The position numbers and the translations under genes were made by a program. A DNA stretch of 64,000 nt from Halobacillus sp. Marseille-P3879 (GTDB lineage: Bacteria > Bacillota > Bacilli > Bacillales > Halobacillaceae): the NCBI RefSeq assembly GCF_900240285.1, contig NZ_OESS01000001.1, forward strand, positions 186,001 to 250,000, read 5' to 3'. The notes beneath the pieces were generated by a model. The model was not told the origin of the DNA, did not search any database, and saw nothing but the letters and a program-made list of their open reading frames with translations. This document shows positions 45,101-60,100 of this stretch, one piece after another (position 1 is the first letter of the stretch; each line of letters starts with the position of its first letter).

Positions 45101-48100
45101 CCAAACTCTGGCAGGCAGCTTCGGGCCCATGTGGATTTTCGTCGCTCCCTTTCTAGGTGAGTTAGGATCGTTTATTACAGGGAGTGCTACAGTTTCGTCG
45201 CTCACCTTTTCGCCGATCCAATATAACATTGCACAGGCGACAGGACTGGACGTGAATACGATTCTCTCTCTTCAAGTAATCGGTGCTTCTGCAGGGAATA
45301 TGATTTGTGTGCACAATGTCGTCGCCGCAGGAACTGTTGTCGGCTTGGCTGGTAAAGAAGGCGACATTATTAGAAAAACGCTCGGTCCCGCGCTTGTATA
45401 CGGAATTGCAGCCGGAATCGCGGCCTTTATTTTAACATTATTTATGTGAAATATTGAGCAGGTTATATATACAGCCTGCTCTTTTATGTGCCTTGTTTTT
45501 TCAAGTGAAAAAGCATACAATAACAATAAGCAGGTCATCTGATGACCTAACGATAAACGAGTAAAAGAGGTCTAAGTCATGAACTACAAACCGGTTCGTT
45601 CGAAGAAAATTTATGAGCAGGTCGCTGATGCACTGTTGGAATCGCTTAAGAAAGGTGATCTCAAACCAGGGGACAAGCTTGACAGTGTTGAGCATTTAGC
45701 CAAAAGCTTTGATGTCGGCCGGTCCGCAATCCGCGAAGCGTTAAGTGCATTAAGAGCCATGGGAATTCTGGAAATGCGTCAGGGGGAAGGGACGTATGTG
45801 AAAGCGTTTGATGCGTCCAGATTCTCGCTTCCCGTGTCCGTCGCTTTCTTAATGAAGCAGAATGACTTAAAGGATTTGCTTGAAGTGCGTCATGTACTTG
45901 AAGTAGGTGCGGCCGGGGCTGCTGCCCTTCATCACAAAGATGAAGATTTACAGCCGATGGAGGATGCTCTGCTTGCGATGGAAGAAGCAAAAGGGAATGG
46001 TGAACTGGGAGAGCAGGCTGACCTTGATTTCCATGTGGCCCTTGTGGAAGCGACGCATAACCAAATGCTGATTCATCTGATGAAAAGCGTCAGTGACATC
46101 ATGGTGCAGGCGATGCGGGAAACGCGAAAGCTATTGCACACCGAAGAGGGAACCGAACGTCTGCTTGAAGAACATCGTCAGATCTTTACCGCGGTCGCTG
46201 ATCGCAATGAGCAGCGGGCGAAGGATGCAATGTTTAAGCATTTAACCAATGTTGAAGCGTCATTAGAAGACTACTTGCCATCTTGATTAACGAGGAGAAG
46301 GGAGAGGAAAAAGGTGAAGGTTTCGCTGTTTATTACATGTTTGTGTGACACTATTACTCCTGATGTCGGGAAAGATACGGTTCAGCTTTTAGAACGTTTT
46401 GGCTGTGAGGTTGATTTTCCGCAGGGACAGACGTGCTGCGGACAGCCGGCTTACAACAGCGGGTACGTAAAGGAATCAAAGCAGGCAATGAAGCAGATGA
46501 TTAAAGCGTTTGAAGCGAGTCAATACGTAGTCGGCCCCTCGGGATCGTGTGTTCACATGCTGAAGGAATATCCAAAGGTGCTGAGCGATGAGCCTGAATG
46601 GAAGGAGCGCGCAGATGCTCTCGTTAATAAAACGTATGAGCTGACGCAGTTTCTCGTCGATGTGCTTGAGGTAAAAGACGTAGGATCAACTTTTCAAGGG
46701 AAAGCGACTTACCACCCTTCCTGCCACATGACCCGCCTGCTCGGGGTCAAAGATGCCCCGCGCATTTTGCTTGAGAATGTGGAAGGACTAGAAATCATCG
46801 ACCTTCCTTTAAAAGAAGACTGCTGCGGATTTGGCGGTACCTTTGCCGTAAAAAATGCAGCCGTCTCTGAACAGATGGTTCATGAGAAAGCAGAACATAT
46901 TAGCGAAACGAAAGCCGAATACTTAATTGGCGGCGATATGGGCTGTCTTATGAATATGGGCGGCCGTTTAAGGCGCAACGACGAGGATGTTAAAGTACTT
47001 CATATTGCGCAGGTATTAAACAGTCAATAAGAAAGGGGTGGAAAGATGAGCATAAAAATTGGGAAGAAGACGTATGCGGAGCGGATTCAGGACGGCATTG
47101 ACAACGCATTTATGCGACAGGCGGTTTCTTCAGCACAGGGACGATTCCGGTCCGGGCGCTTGAAAGCAGCGGAAGATCTAGGTGACTGGGAAGAATGGCG
47201 GACGCTCGGAGAAGAAATCCGCAGCCATACGATGGAAAACCTGGATTATTATTTGCACCAGCTGAGCGAACAGGTGGAAAAGCGCGGCGGCACGGTGTAT
47301 TTTGCCAAAACGGCCGAAGAAGCGAATCAATACGTTCAGAAAATTGCCCGTGAAAAAGAAGCAAAGAAAGTCGTTAAATCGAAATCGATGGTGACAGAAG
47401 AAATCGGCTTGAATGAAGCGTTGGAAGAGAGCGGGTGTGAGGTTGTTGAGTCTGATTTAGGAGAATGGATTCTCCAATTGGATGAAGATCCGCCTTCTCA
47501 CATCGTGACCCCTGCCCTGCACAAAAACAAAGAACAAATCCGTGAGACGTTTGTAGAGAAGAAAGGCTACACAGGGTCCGATCAGCCCGAAGAACTCGCC
47601 GCGTTTGCGCGTGAGCAGCTGCGACAGGACTTTCTTTCTGCTGACATCGGCGTGACCGGATGTAACTTTGCTGTGGCTGAGTCCGGTGCTGTTACCCTTG
47701 TAACAAACGAAGGCAATGCGCGTATGGTCACATCGCTTCCCGATACGCAGATTTCCGTTATGGGAATGGAGCGGATCGTGCCGACGTGGGAGGATCTTGA
47801 AGTCGTTGTTAGTCTGTTAACCCGGGCCGCTGTAGGCCAGAAGCTGACGAGTTACATCACTGCATTGACAGGGACGAAGCTGGAAGGCGAGGTCGACGGG
47901 CCTGAGGATTTTCACCTCGTCATCGTGGATAACGGTCGTTCGAAAATTCTCGGCACGGAGTTTCAATCGGCGCTGCACTGCATTCGCTGCGCGGCCTGTA
48001 TTAACGCCTGTCCCGTTTACCGTCACGTCGGCGGTCATTCGTACGGCTCCATTTACCCGGGACCGATTGGTGCGGTGCTTACCCCGCTTCTCGACGGCTA

Positions 48101-51100
48101 TGAAGATCATAAAGATCTGCCGTATGCCTCGACGTTATGCGCCGCCTGCACCGAAGCCTGTCCGGTCAAAATACCGCTACACGAGCATTTAATCCGCCAT
48201 CGTGAAATTATTGTAGAGCGTGAGAATATGGGATCAAAAGCCGAAGGAGTCATGATGAAAGGCTATGCCAAATGGGCCTCCACTTCAGCTGCCTACAAGC
48301 TGAGTACGAAAATGGCCCACACAGCTTTAAAGCCATGGACAGAAGATGACTATATCTCAAACGGGCCGGGACCGCTCAAAGGATGGACAGACTCAAGGGA
48401 CTTCCCTGCTCCTGCCCGGCAAAGCTTCCGCAGCTGGTACAAACAACGGGAGAAGAGGAGGAATGACGGATGACTATTCATCACCGCGAGAGTTTTTTAG
48501 ATGAAATCGCTGAGCAGCTCGGTCGGCCGCGGCGGACAGAGGTTGAACCGCCGGTCTATTCTGTGCAGCCCCAGGATCGCGTGCTTGCCGGTGCCACGGC
48601 TGATGAACTCGTTGACGTGCTGGAAACCCAATGCGGCGTCATTCATACGAATTTGGAAAAAGCGACGGTCGACACCCTGCCAGAAACTATAAGAACTGTA
48701 CTGGATGCCTATGGTGCAAACTCGGTTGTGGCCGCAGGCGGACCACGCAACCAGGTGAGCGGCATGGATGGGTTCTATGTTCAGTTAAGCAGGGAAGGGT
48801 ACGACGTTCATATTTGGGATGAACAGGAAGGGCGCAGCAATGTGGAGTTTGCCGAACGTGCCGGTGCCGGCATTGTGTTCAGTGATCTAACCCTTGCCGA
48901 ATCAGGGACCGTAGCGCTGTTTAACGATCGCTTTAACGGGCGTTCGATTAGTCTGCTGCCGGAAACGTTTATCGCCATTGTACCGAAAAGCACGATTGTT
49001 CCGCGTATGACACAGGCCGGCCGGCTTATTCACGCCGAAGAAAGCAAAGGAAACCCTGTCTCCTCCTGCGTCAGCTTCGTAACAGGACCAAGCAACAGTG
49101 CGGACATCGAAATGAACTTAATTGTCGGTGTCCACGGCCCGGTGAAAGCCACGTATATTGTTGTTGAAGATATGTAGCATTTTGCTTCATAAAAAAAATC
49201 AGCCGACGCATATGGATGCGATGGCTGATTTTTTTATTCGTTTAACACACTTTCCTCCAATACTTCGGACTTGTCTCCATGCACCTTCTCTATATGTCCT
49301 TCTCCCCAGGCGCAGAGAGAATCCAGAATACTTTGTAAGCTCCATCCATACTCGCTTAATTCATATTCCACTTTCGGAGGCACTTGGTTGTAAATAATCC
49401 GGTTGACCACGCCATCGTCTTCGAGCTCGCGCAGCTGCTGCGTGAGCATCTTCTGCGTAATGTTCGGCATCAGGCGTTTGAGCTCACTCGTCCGTTTCTT
49501 CCCGTAGGTTAAATGACAGAGGATCACACATTTCCATTTGCCTCCAATCACTTCAAGCGTTGCTTCTACTCCGATATTGTATTTCTTTTTCTCCATGGTT
49601 CTTCCTCCTTCATGGGTACTAAAAAGTACCTACAGAACTTAAAGGTATCTATAGAACTTTAAAGTGCGTACTTCCTTTTATTATAACTATAGATCATACT
49701 AACACTTGCCGGCAATAAAATATATCTTTTTAGGAGGGAAAGTTGATGGGTGTAGATAAAAAGAGAAGCTTTCTCGGACTGCTTGCTTTAGCAGTGAGTG
49801 CATTTGCGATTGGGACAACAGAATTTATTAGTGTTGGACTTCTGCCTCTCATTTCGGAGGATTTAAATATATCGGTCAAAACGGCTGGTTTAACCGTTTC
49901 CCTTTATGCGCTTGGAGTCACGTTAGGGGCGCCGATACTGACATCACTGACTTCGATGATGTCGAGAAAGTCTTTATTATTATGGATTATGGTTGTATTT
50001 ATTATCGGAAATAGTTTAGCGGCCAGCGCAACGAGTGTTGGGGTCCTGCTTGCGGCCCGGGTCATTTCAGCGTTTTCTCATGGGGTATTCATGTCGATCG
50101 GATCAACCATTGCGGCAAATTTAGTCCCGGAGAATAAAGAGAGCGAGTGCGATTTCGATTATGTTTACCGGATTGACCGTAGCGACCGTTACGGGTGTAC
50201 CTTTTGGAACGTTTCTTGGACAGCAGTTCGGCTGGAGAATCGCGTTTTTAACGATTGTGGGGATTGGCATAGTTTCATTAATTGCCAACAGCGTCCTTAT
50301 TCCATCGGGATTAAAAACGGGAGCTCGTACGTATTTGCGTGATCAAGTGAAGCTTATTACCAACGGGCGCCTGCTGCTCGTGTTTACGATCACCGCATTA
50401 GGGTACGGCGGCACCTTTGTAGCGTTCACGTATTTATCTCCGCTGCTTCAGGAAGTGACAGGCTTCAATGCCAATACCGTTACGGTGATCCTGCTCATCT
50501 ATGGAATTGCCATTGCGGTCGGAAATATGACAGGTGGAAGATTAGCGAACCATCATCCTATTCGTGCGCTGTTTTTCATGTTTATCGTCCAGGCGGTTGT
50601 TCTGTTTACCGTATCCCTGGCAGCGCCATTTAAAGTGTTTGGGCTCACCGCTGTTGTGCTGATGGGGTTATTTGCTTTTATGAATGTGCCTGGTCTTCAG
50701 GTTTACGTTGTAACTCTGGCGGAGCGCTTTGTCCCAAGTGCGGTGGATGTGGCTTCAGCCATAAATATTGCCGCTTTTAATGCAGGGATTGCAATTGGAT
50801 CCTTTGTGGGCGGTAGTATTGCAGATTCAATTGGACTTATTCATACGGGATGGATTGGGGGCGTGATGGTAACACTCGCTGTCCTGCTGACAGGCTGGAG
50901 CTTAAAACTTGAGAATACCGACCGGGCGCAGCAGGGAAGTTTTGTAGAAGAAAAAGCTTGTTGATAATAAGGAGGAAATCTAAATGAAACGAAATGTACA
51001 AGATACCACAGTGTTATCCAATGGAGTAAAGATGCCGGGGCTTGGTCTTGGCGTATTTAAAGTGGAGGAAGGCCCGGTACTGGTGGAAGCTGTGAAAGCA

Positions 51101-54100
51101 GCCATTCGACACGGCTACCGCAGCATTGATACGGCCGCTGTTTATGGAAATGAAGCGGGAGTCGGCCAGGGTATTGCGGAAGGAATTAAGGAAGCCGGCC
51201 TTAAGCGAAGTGATATTTTTGTTACGTCAAAGGTGTGGAATGACGATCTTGGCTATGATTCGACGATTGCTGCTTTTGAAACAACTCTGGAGAAACTCGG
51301 GGTGGATGATTTGGATCTTTATTTAATTCACTGGCCGGTGGAAGGGAAGTATAAAGACGCCTGGCGAGCGCTGGAGACGCTGTATAAACAGGGCAGAGTT
51401 AAAGCCATCGGCGTGAGCAACTTTCAGATCTCTCATCTAGAAAATCTTATGAGCGATGCAGAAATTAAACCAATGGTTAACCAGGTCGAACTGCATCCAA
51501 GATTGACTCAAAAAGAGCTGCGTGCTTTTTGCCGAAGCCAGGGCATCCAGATTGAAGCCTGGTCTCCGTTAATGCAGGGAGAAATATTAGCCCATAAAGA
51601 TCTTAAAGAGCTGGCCGCCAAATATAACAAAACGCCGGCCCAAATTATTATAAGATGGAACCTGCAGAATGAAGTGGTCGTCATTCCTAAATCAACGAAG
51701 GAACACCGGATCATTTCAAATGCCGATGTGTATGATTTCACTCTTTCTAAAGAAGATATGGATACAATTGATGAGCTTAACCAGCACCATCGCGTAGGCC
51801 CGGACCCGGATCATTTTGATTTTTAACGTGAAAACCACGTAAAAAGCGGTCGACGCTGTTAAACGTCAACCGCTTTTTTTAATAAAAATGCGGGTAAGGA
51901 CGATATGGCTGATAGTACATCTGCTGTTGCTGATGCGGCATCATCTGCGCGTGGTCGCAGTCAGCATAAGGTCCGATATAAGTACTCGGCTTAATGGGAG
52001 CTGTCGTTTCTTTCCACTGCTCCTCATCCATGCAGTATGTGTGTGCCATCACACTGGCCGGGGTGAATTTTAATATATCTGAACCAAGGATAACCTCCGG
52101 CGTATCCGCATCAAAGATGGCAAGCAGATGAGTATTCTCTTTCGTTGCCATTTCGTAATGCCACCAGCCCTGGGGAACATTAGCGACTTGCCCTGGAGTG
52201 ATTGTAAAGTTAAGTACCTCTTTTGTAAAAGGGTTTAGTATCGATACGACAGCAGCGCCGGAAATACAATAAACCAGTTCAGCTGCATTCTGATGATAGT
52301 GAGGTTCAACGACGTTGCCCGGGCTTAAGAAAATATCCAGCAGGGACGAGTTTTCAAGGGTGTTTAACTGTTGAATGCCAAGAATGTTAATGTAATTCTG
52401 CTGATCTTTAACAAAAAGCGGACTTTGGTTCATATCAAACGTAAACTGAGCAGAAGGTGACGAATAATCAACGGAAGAGCTCATTCTATTCCCTCATTTC
52501 AAAATGATGATTAGTGCTCCTGTAGTGTATGGCTGGGCGGATGAATCAGTGCACCCCTTATCCATTTATGAAGAAAGAATCAGGCTGCCCATTAAAGAAG
52601 GGCAGCCTCAATACCAATTACGATTAAAACGTTACACGGATTTTAATTAAATCTTGTATACTTCCATCTTTGGCACTTCTCGTATATATCCATAATTCAC
52701 CACGAGATGCAGAAGGCAGTGTGTCAAAGTTCATAGACACAGAAAATGTCCCATACGACGGGGCACCTGAAGACGTCTGCACAGCTGTTTCTTTAATGAC
52801 CTTCTGCCCGTTATCGTCTCTCAACTGGTAAAGAATATTACCTTCAAAGGCCCGTGCATAGCCCTTTAAAGTCTGCCCATTACGCAGCTTTGCCCCTGGA
52901 AACGGCCGGAGGACAAGAATATTAGCTGACGATGGAGAAGGTATGATGAGTTGATATCCCGGGAAAATCACATCAGGTGAAAAACCCGGCCTGTTCTCGT
53001 TTGCTTGTAATATCGCAGATAACGACCAGCCCAACCGTTGAGCAATAGCATTCAGCGTGTCCCCCTGTTCGACTTCATAAATAAATACAGGAACACGGAG
53101 GACCTGGCCGATATAGATAAAGGTTGGATGCTGGATTTCAGGGTTCAGTCCCTGCAGGAGGTCAATCGTCGTAGAATAGCTGCGGGCAATTCCGTAGAGT
53201 GTGTCCCCCCTGCTGATGATTTGATTTATTTGATTATCATAGAAGACAGGAACGAGAAGGCGCTCGCCCGGGTAAATAAGACCAGGGTCAGTAAAAGGGG
53301 GATAAAGCGCGTTTGCCCTTTCGATTAAGCTGATCTGACTTCCCAGCTTTTTGGCTATAGAATACAGCGTATCGTCAGATTGGACAGGATAAATATAGAA
53401 GGACCGATTAACAATGGCCATATGCCTCACTCCTCATGCAATACAGAGCCTATGCTTCATCGTATTCGATTTGTGATTGAAGGTGAGTAAGGTGCCCGGT
53501 TTCGATCCAAAAAAAGGACATCTCTATAAGGAGTGTCCTAAGCTTTTGGTAAAAAGGCGATAACGCCCTAACTAGAGGGGATAGTTCCCTAACGAGGAAG
53601 GATAACGCCCTGACTCGAAGGGATAGCTCCCTAACGAGGCAGAATAACACCCTAACGAAAGAAATAACGGCTTAACTCTATAAAAGGGGGAATCAACAGG
53701 CATAGCCTGAAAATCCACATAGACTCCTGCAGGACCAGCGGCCAAATGGAGACCTCAGAAGTTGATAGTCAATCATTCACTCTGGTGCGAAGGGGAAACC
53801 AATACATGTCCGATTAATCGAGTAACTACACCGACAGTGAGTGCAATGAAAATACTGAGCATAAAGTGGCTTGTGGCTGCCATTCCCAGATGGTACCCCA
53901 CAGCGATCATGGTTCCAGTAATAAAACCTAAAATCATCCGAACGCTCTTACTATCTTTCAATTAGAATCTCTCCTTTATCAAAGCTATCTGTTAAAGTTT
54001 TTCCAGTTATTTCTCTCCTCATTCGAAAAAAGCGGTTCTTCTTTGTTTTCTTTTTCCTTTGATTAGAGACTGGAAAAGAGTATGATAAAGGGATGAGCGT

Positions 54101-57100
54101 TTCCTATACGCAAAGTTCATCGATAAGAAGGTATGATTTATGGCTTATTTTAAAACTATTATACAAGTGGCAGTTTTATTCGGGATTTACTTCCTCGGTG
54201 AAGGTCTTCGTACCCTTCTTCAGATTCCGATTCCCGGAAGTATTCTCGGGTTACTGCTGCTTTTTACAGCTCTATCTCTGGGTATTGTTCCCGCAGGGTG
54301 GATTGAACATGGAGCTCGGATGATTTTAGCTTATTTGCCTTTATTTTTTATTCCGGCTACCGTTGGCGTCATTAACTATCCCGAATTCCTCTCGTGGTCA
54401 GGGATGGTTATGGTAATCATTGTATTAGTCAGTACCCTGGTGACAATGGCTGCTGCTGGATATACTAGTCAGCTTATTGAACGTAAACAGCATAGAAAGG
54501 AAGCAGGATAACATGGTGGCAGTAGGAATGATTATTTTTACGGTTGCGGTTTTCTTACTTATGACCCGCCTCTATGCTCGTCTCTACCATCCTTTATTTG
54601 TCCCTGTCTTAACGTCAACAGCACTAATTGCAGGTGTGCTGCTGATTTTCCAGATCCCTTACGAAACGTATATGGCAGGCGGCAGGTGGGTGGATGCTTT
54701 CCTGGGTCCGGCTGTTGTAGCGCTTGCCTATCCGATGTACCGGCAGAGGCACGTGATCAAGGACTACATGTTCCCGATTATGGCGGGGATTTTAACCGGT
54801 CTGATTACAGCTTTAGTGACGGGATATATTTTTGCCAAAATGGCAGGAGTGGATCGTGCCTATATTTTAACGATGGTGCCTAAATCGTTAACGGCACCGG
54901 TAGCTATTCCTGTGTCGGCAGAAATCGGCGGTATTCCCGCTATGACCATTGTGTTTACGATGGTGGCTGGTTTTACAGGGATTGTCCTGGGGCCGGCTTT
55001 ATTAAGAGCGCTTGGAATCAATAAGCCGCTTGGCAGGGGAATGGCGTTTGGGAGTGCCTCTCATGCGCTGGGAACGGCAAAGGCTTTTGAATATGGAGAG
55101 GAATCAGCTTCCATGAGTTCGGTGGCGATGAGCTTAAGTGCCGTTTTTGGATCGGTTATTGGTCCGTTATTTGTATGGTTGGTTCATATTTAGAGTGAAG
55201 GAGAGTGAGGCAGGTGATCTATCTTTGGGTAGGTGTGGCCGGCTTTATAGGTGCTGCTATGCGGTATGGAGTTGGAGCGGCATTTTATAATGCAGATGCC
55301 TTTTTCCCATTCTCTACACTTTCAGCTAATTTGATCGGCAGCTTTTTATTAGCCTGGTTCACCATTGGTCTCGTCCAGCACCGACAGCTTCCCGAGTCAT
55401 TAAAGACAGCGATCGGGACAGGATTAATTGGATCATTTACGACGTTTTCGACGTTAAGTGTAGAAACCGTCATGTTATTTGAAAGAGGAAGTACAGTAGC
55501 GGGAGGGCTTTACGTTCTTCTAAGCATTTCAGGGGGGCTGTTTACGGCTAACCTGGGATATGCACTGGGAGGGAGGAAGAAGACAGAATGAGCTTTTTTT
55601 CCGTGGTGCTCGTTGGGACCGGCGGGTTTATCGGGGCCATTATGCGGTTTGCCGTCAGTCAGTTTATTAATAAATACTCGTCTTCGGAAATCCCCGTCGC
55701 TACATTAATTGTGAATCTATCGGGCTCTTTTTTGCTCGGTTTGTTGATAGGGATGGATCCCGCTGAATCCATCCGTCTTCTTGTAGGCGTGGGCATTATG
55801 GGGGCCTTTACCACCTTCTCGACTTTTAAACTAGAAGCCATCCAGCTTCATGCCGACAGAAAATGGAAGACCCTTCTCATTTATAATGGGGTCAGTTATG
55901 GAGGCGGAATCATCTTAGCCTTGGCAGGTTTAATGATGGGACGCATGTAAAAAAGTGCTGAGGGTTCAGCACTTTTTTTCCAGACCTATGTACTATTGTC
56001 TTTGTTCTCGTCTACAAATAAATGATCTCGATAGCGGATCATTCTCATATTCCACTTCGGATCGACTTCTGGATATTCTCCCAGAACGTTATACTGTAAA
56101 AACAGGTAAGGAAAATTGACCTCTGCTCCAAGACTCATAATTTGACTACCGCAAAAACGAGGGTTGACATCTGTCAGCTTATATCCATCTCCTGCTGCAA
56201 TAAACTGCAGATTGATAAAGCCGTTGGTCGCAAGCTGTCTGGTAATTAAAGTCGCCGCTTCTATAAGTTCCTCGTTATAAACGACTTTTCCATCCAACAC
56301 GAGCCCGCTTGAAACACCGTCTCGTTCCCGGGGTACGGCTACAATTACTTCTCCTTCATGAATGAAAACATCGACACTGTATTCCATCCCGTCCATGTAT
56401 TCCATGGCAATTCTCCGCTCGCCCGTATCGATCTCGCAATAATCATTGATGTTAAGAACTTTATTCTGCCCTTTCTTTAAGGCCTCGAGGAAATTATCGC
56501 GGTCGGTTAAAATGGCAAATCCTAAAGAGCCATGCCCCTCCACTTGTTTAGCAACAATATACTCGTCATCAGTAAAATAATTGTCTGCAATTTCCCGAAG
56601 CTCGGTTGCGTGATTGAACCCATAATATTTAGGAACGTAAGCATCTAAGTTTATTTCCTGCAGATAGTGGTATGTACTCTCTTTATCCCTAAGAATTTCA
56701 AAGTGGCAGCTTTGGGGGAGTGCTACTTTCACCGGTAATTCTTCTCTAAAGGTGTGATAAATCTCAATTTCTTCATGGAGGCAAGGGTAGACGGCATCAA
56801 TCTCTTCTTTATCTACAATTTCGGCAATCGCTTTTTTATAATGATCCTCCTGGGTGAAGCGGGGGATTTGATAAGTTTTATCACAAAATTGGTTCCCCGA
56901 AGTGACACGACGGCGGTCAGCTCCGACTATATGTACATTTTCCTTTTCTTTAAGAGCTTGAAGAATCCCCTGGGCAGTAGGACCCCCAATACCTGTTACT
57001 AAAACGTTCATTCTTCCCATTTGTCATCTCCCTCACTAGGCAGTTTCGAAGGCGTTTTCTCTATCAGTCATACTAGTCTATATTATCTATCATTCTATTA

Positions 57101-60100
57101 TAAATGTTAATTTACAATTGTACAAAGCTAACAAAATAAATGGTTTTGAAACACAAGCTGTGCTGTTGGTTTCATGCGGCGAAAAGTATTCAAAGACTCT
57201 GGCTGCATAAGTTCACCGTTAGCGTTTACCACCATTGTTCCTGTTTAAAACTATGAATTAGGACAAAAATAACAGAGAGGCAACAATTAGTTAACAAATA
57301 TTTAGATATTATGACATCATGTTCAGGGATGTTATCAATCTAATAGATCGGGTAAATAGTAAGGGTGGGGGTGTTACCATTAAAATGAATGATCTAGAAG
57401 AGCAAGTGGAACTCCTTAGAACAGTAATGCAGGACATTTATTTAGAAAATCCTCAAGACCCCCGTCTAGTTAAAATTTCTCAATCCTTAGATGAACTTTT
57501 AAATGAACTAGACCGTCAAAGGGAAATTGGGTAAAAGTGTTTACAATCTGTTGCGGGGGATATAAATGTTTCACGTGAAACATTCTAAAAAGCTAGAGCG
57601 ATTGCTCTAGCTTTTTAGTTGCAAATCTAAATCTTTCAAGTCTCATTTTAATTCATACAGGGTTCCATAAACAGCTGGAAGACCATTGCGTAAGTCCTGT
57701 GGAACCTGTTAATCCCGATTGGAAAGATAAAAATTAACCTTTCGTGTCTAAGCCGCTTCAGGATTCGGTTCAGGGTCAGCCTTAGAGGCATCGATCATAA
57801 GAAATACAGCAGCAAGTATGTGCATCACCATCCCAACACCAGGAATCCATCCAATCGACGAAGCGATAATTCCTAATATACTGCCTCGTGTCGGACCTTT
57901 GTCTTTTTGGGTTAAGATTAAAGTGACGATGTGTAAAGCGAGCATCACTGCTAGTGGAATCCATAGAAGGGAAATAATGATTGTACCGCCGACAATGGGG
58001 ATACCTAAAAGAGCTTCAAGCCCTCCGGTTACCCATTTCAATATTCGCGATGCGGACATCGGGTTCCTCCTTATAGTAGATTGGGGAAGATTCTTCCTCC
58101 GTTTTTAAAGCCTGCAGTCTTAGAAAAGCGGAGAGACTTTTAAAAAACTGATGTTTAAAGGGGTGGGTTATAGAAAAGAAATGGGACCTGCCGCTGAACT
58201 TTCAGCTGATTTTAAAACTTCTCCCGAGTATTCGACATCTGTGACTTTGAAACCTCCTTCTATTTAGTCATGCCAATATACAAATTTTATTCTGCTTAAA
58301 CAGTAAAAATAACTCGTTATTTTAACACGAGAAAGGAGAATTTATGTTGAAAGCTAATGATTATATCGAACAATTGGAACTTAAGCCTCATCCCGAAGGA
58401 GGATTTTACAGACCCTCGTATAATTCCAATGAGAGAAAGGACTTTTTGCAGGGAGAGAGAGTGCTTTATACGAGTATTTACTTCTTACTGAGGTCAGAGG
58501 ATGTATCTCACTTTCACCGTTTGCAGTCAGATGAACTGTGGTACTTTCACGCGGGGAGTCCGTTAACCATTCATATGATAACGCCTGGAGGAAGGTATGA
58601 AGAAGTAACGCTTGGGCTGCAGGCAGACAAGGGGGAAGTCCTTCAGTTTCTCGTGCCGGAGCAGACGATTTTCGGTTCTTCCGTAAAAAAAGAAGACACC
58701 TTTGCCCTCGTCGGCTGCATGGTGTCTCCTGGGTTTGATTTTGATGATTTTGAATTGTTTACTCAAGATGAGCTGCTTTTTGAGTATCCAGAGCATGAAA
58801 AGGTGATTCGAAAGCTTGCTTATGAACAAAAGCCGCAATCTTAAGGAGGCAGGACTTGGTTTATTTCTTTGTCCTGCTTTCTGTGAACAGCCGCAAAGGG
58901 GGTGTAATTTTTCAGGATTTACTGCTTTGAAGGGTTGATAATTCCTTTTGTACAAGCTGTTTTTCCCTCCTTTAAAACGTCCAACGCTTTGTTCGTTTTA
59001 CTGTTTATTCTCAAGCTTCTCGCATAATCTACGTACACCTCAGCTTGTACGGTTCTTTTAGATTCGGAAAGGTATTGCCGGTAACAGGCAGCGGCATTGT
59101 TCCAATGACGCTTTTTCTGAAATTTCTTCGCTTCTTTTAATAACTGCTCCGTCATGATCATTCTCCTAATCAACTCTACTAATTTCTGTATTTCTTTTCC
59201 TATTATTGCATGTTATAAATCTGTTGCAACAGTTTTGTTAAATATTGTGAAAAAGCAGGTCTTGATTTTCGACGAAGAAGAGGTTTAAAATAGTCGATGG
59301 TCTAGAACTGACCGGTTGTTTGCAAATAAAAATTCTACTGTTGTAATGTCATGGACATGATTTGAATATAGTAGATTACATGTTAGAAAAAAGCTGCATG
59401 CCACACCGGGAACAGTTAAGAATTCCAAAGAAAAAGCCTTCCGCTTTGCAAGCGCAAAAGGTGAGTCTAGACAAAGGAGCGAAACCATGAAAGAAGTACT
59501 CGAAAAGGTGTACAGTCCTTGTTATGGATCGATTAAGGAAGTTTGTGTGGATGACGAAGCCTATGTGTATGAATGGGAACCGTTGTTTTTAATCGAAACA
59601 GAAGACAAAGAAGTCGTAGAAGTGTGCGTGGGCGTAAGCGGCACGATCACACAGATAGATATGACGCCTGGACAAGAAGTAACGCCTGACTCTGTGCTGA
59701 CTGTTCTTAAGGATGACCTGTTAATCACAGGCAGTGATTGATTTATAGATGAAGCGCCGCCTTTATTTTGGACGTGAATGTCCTGAATAAAGGCGCTTTT
59801 TTTATATAAAAGTGCCCGGTCTTTACTTATATAATATTCAGGTTGACAAAATATTGTAAGCGCTTTACCATGTGTGTAACAGGTTACATATTTTTTAGTT
59901 CTATATTTTTTTATCACCTATGTAACGGGTTACACACCTATGAGAAACAGGGAAGTGATGAAACGCAATGTCAACGATTAGAGATGTAGCAAAACTGGCC
60001 GAGGTGTCAGTCGCAACGGTGTCTCGAGTCCTTAACAGCAATGGTTATGTTCGAAGTGATACTAAAGAGAGAGTGGCTAAGGCTATTTCCGAATTAAATT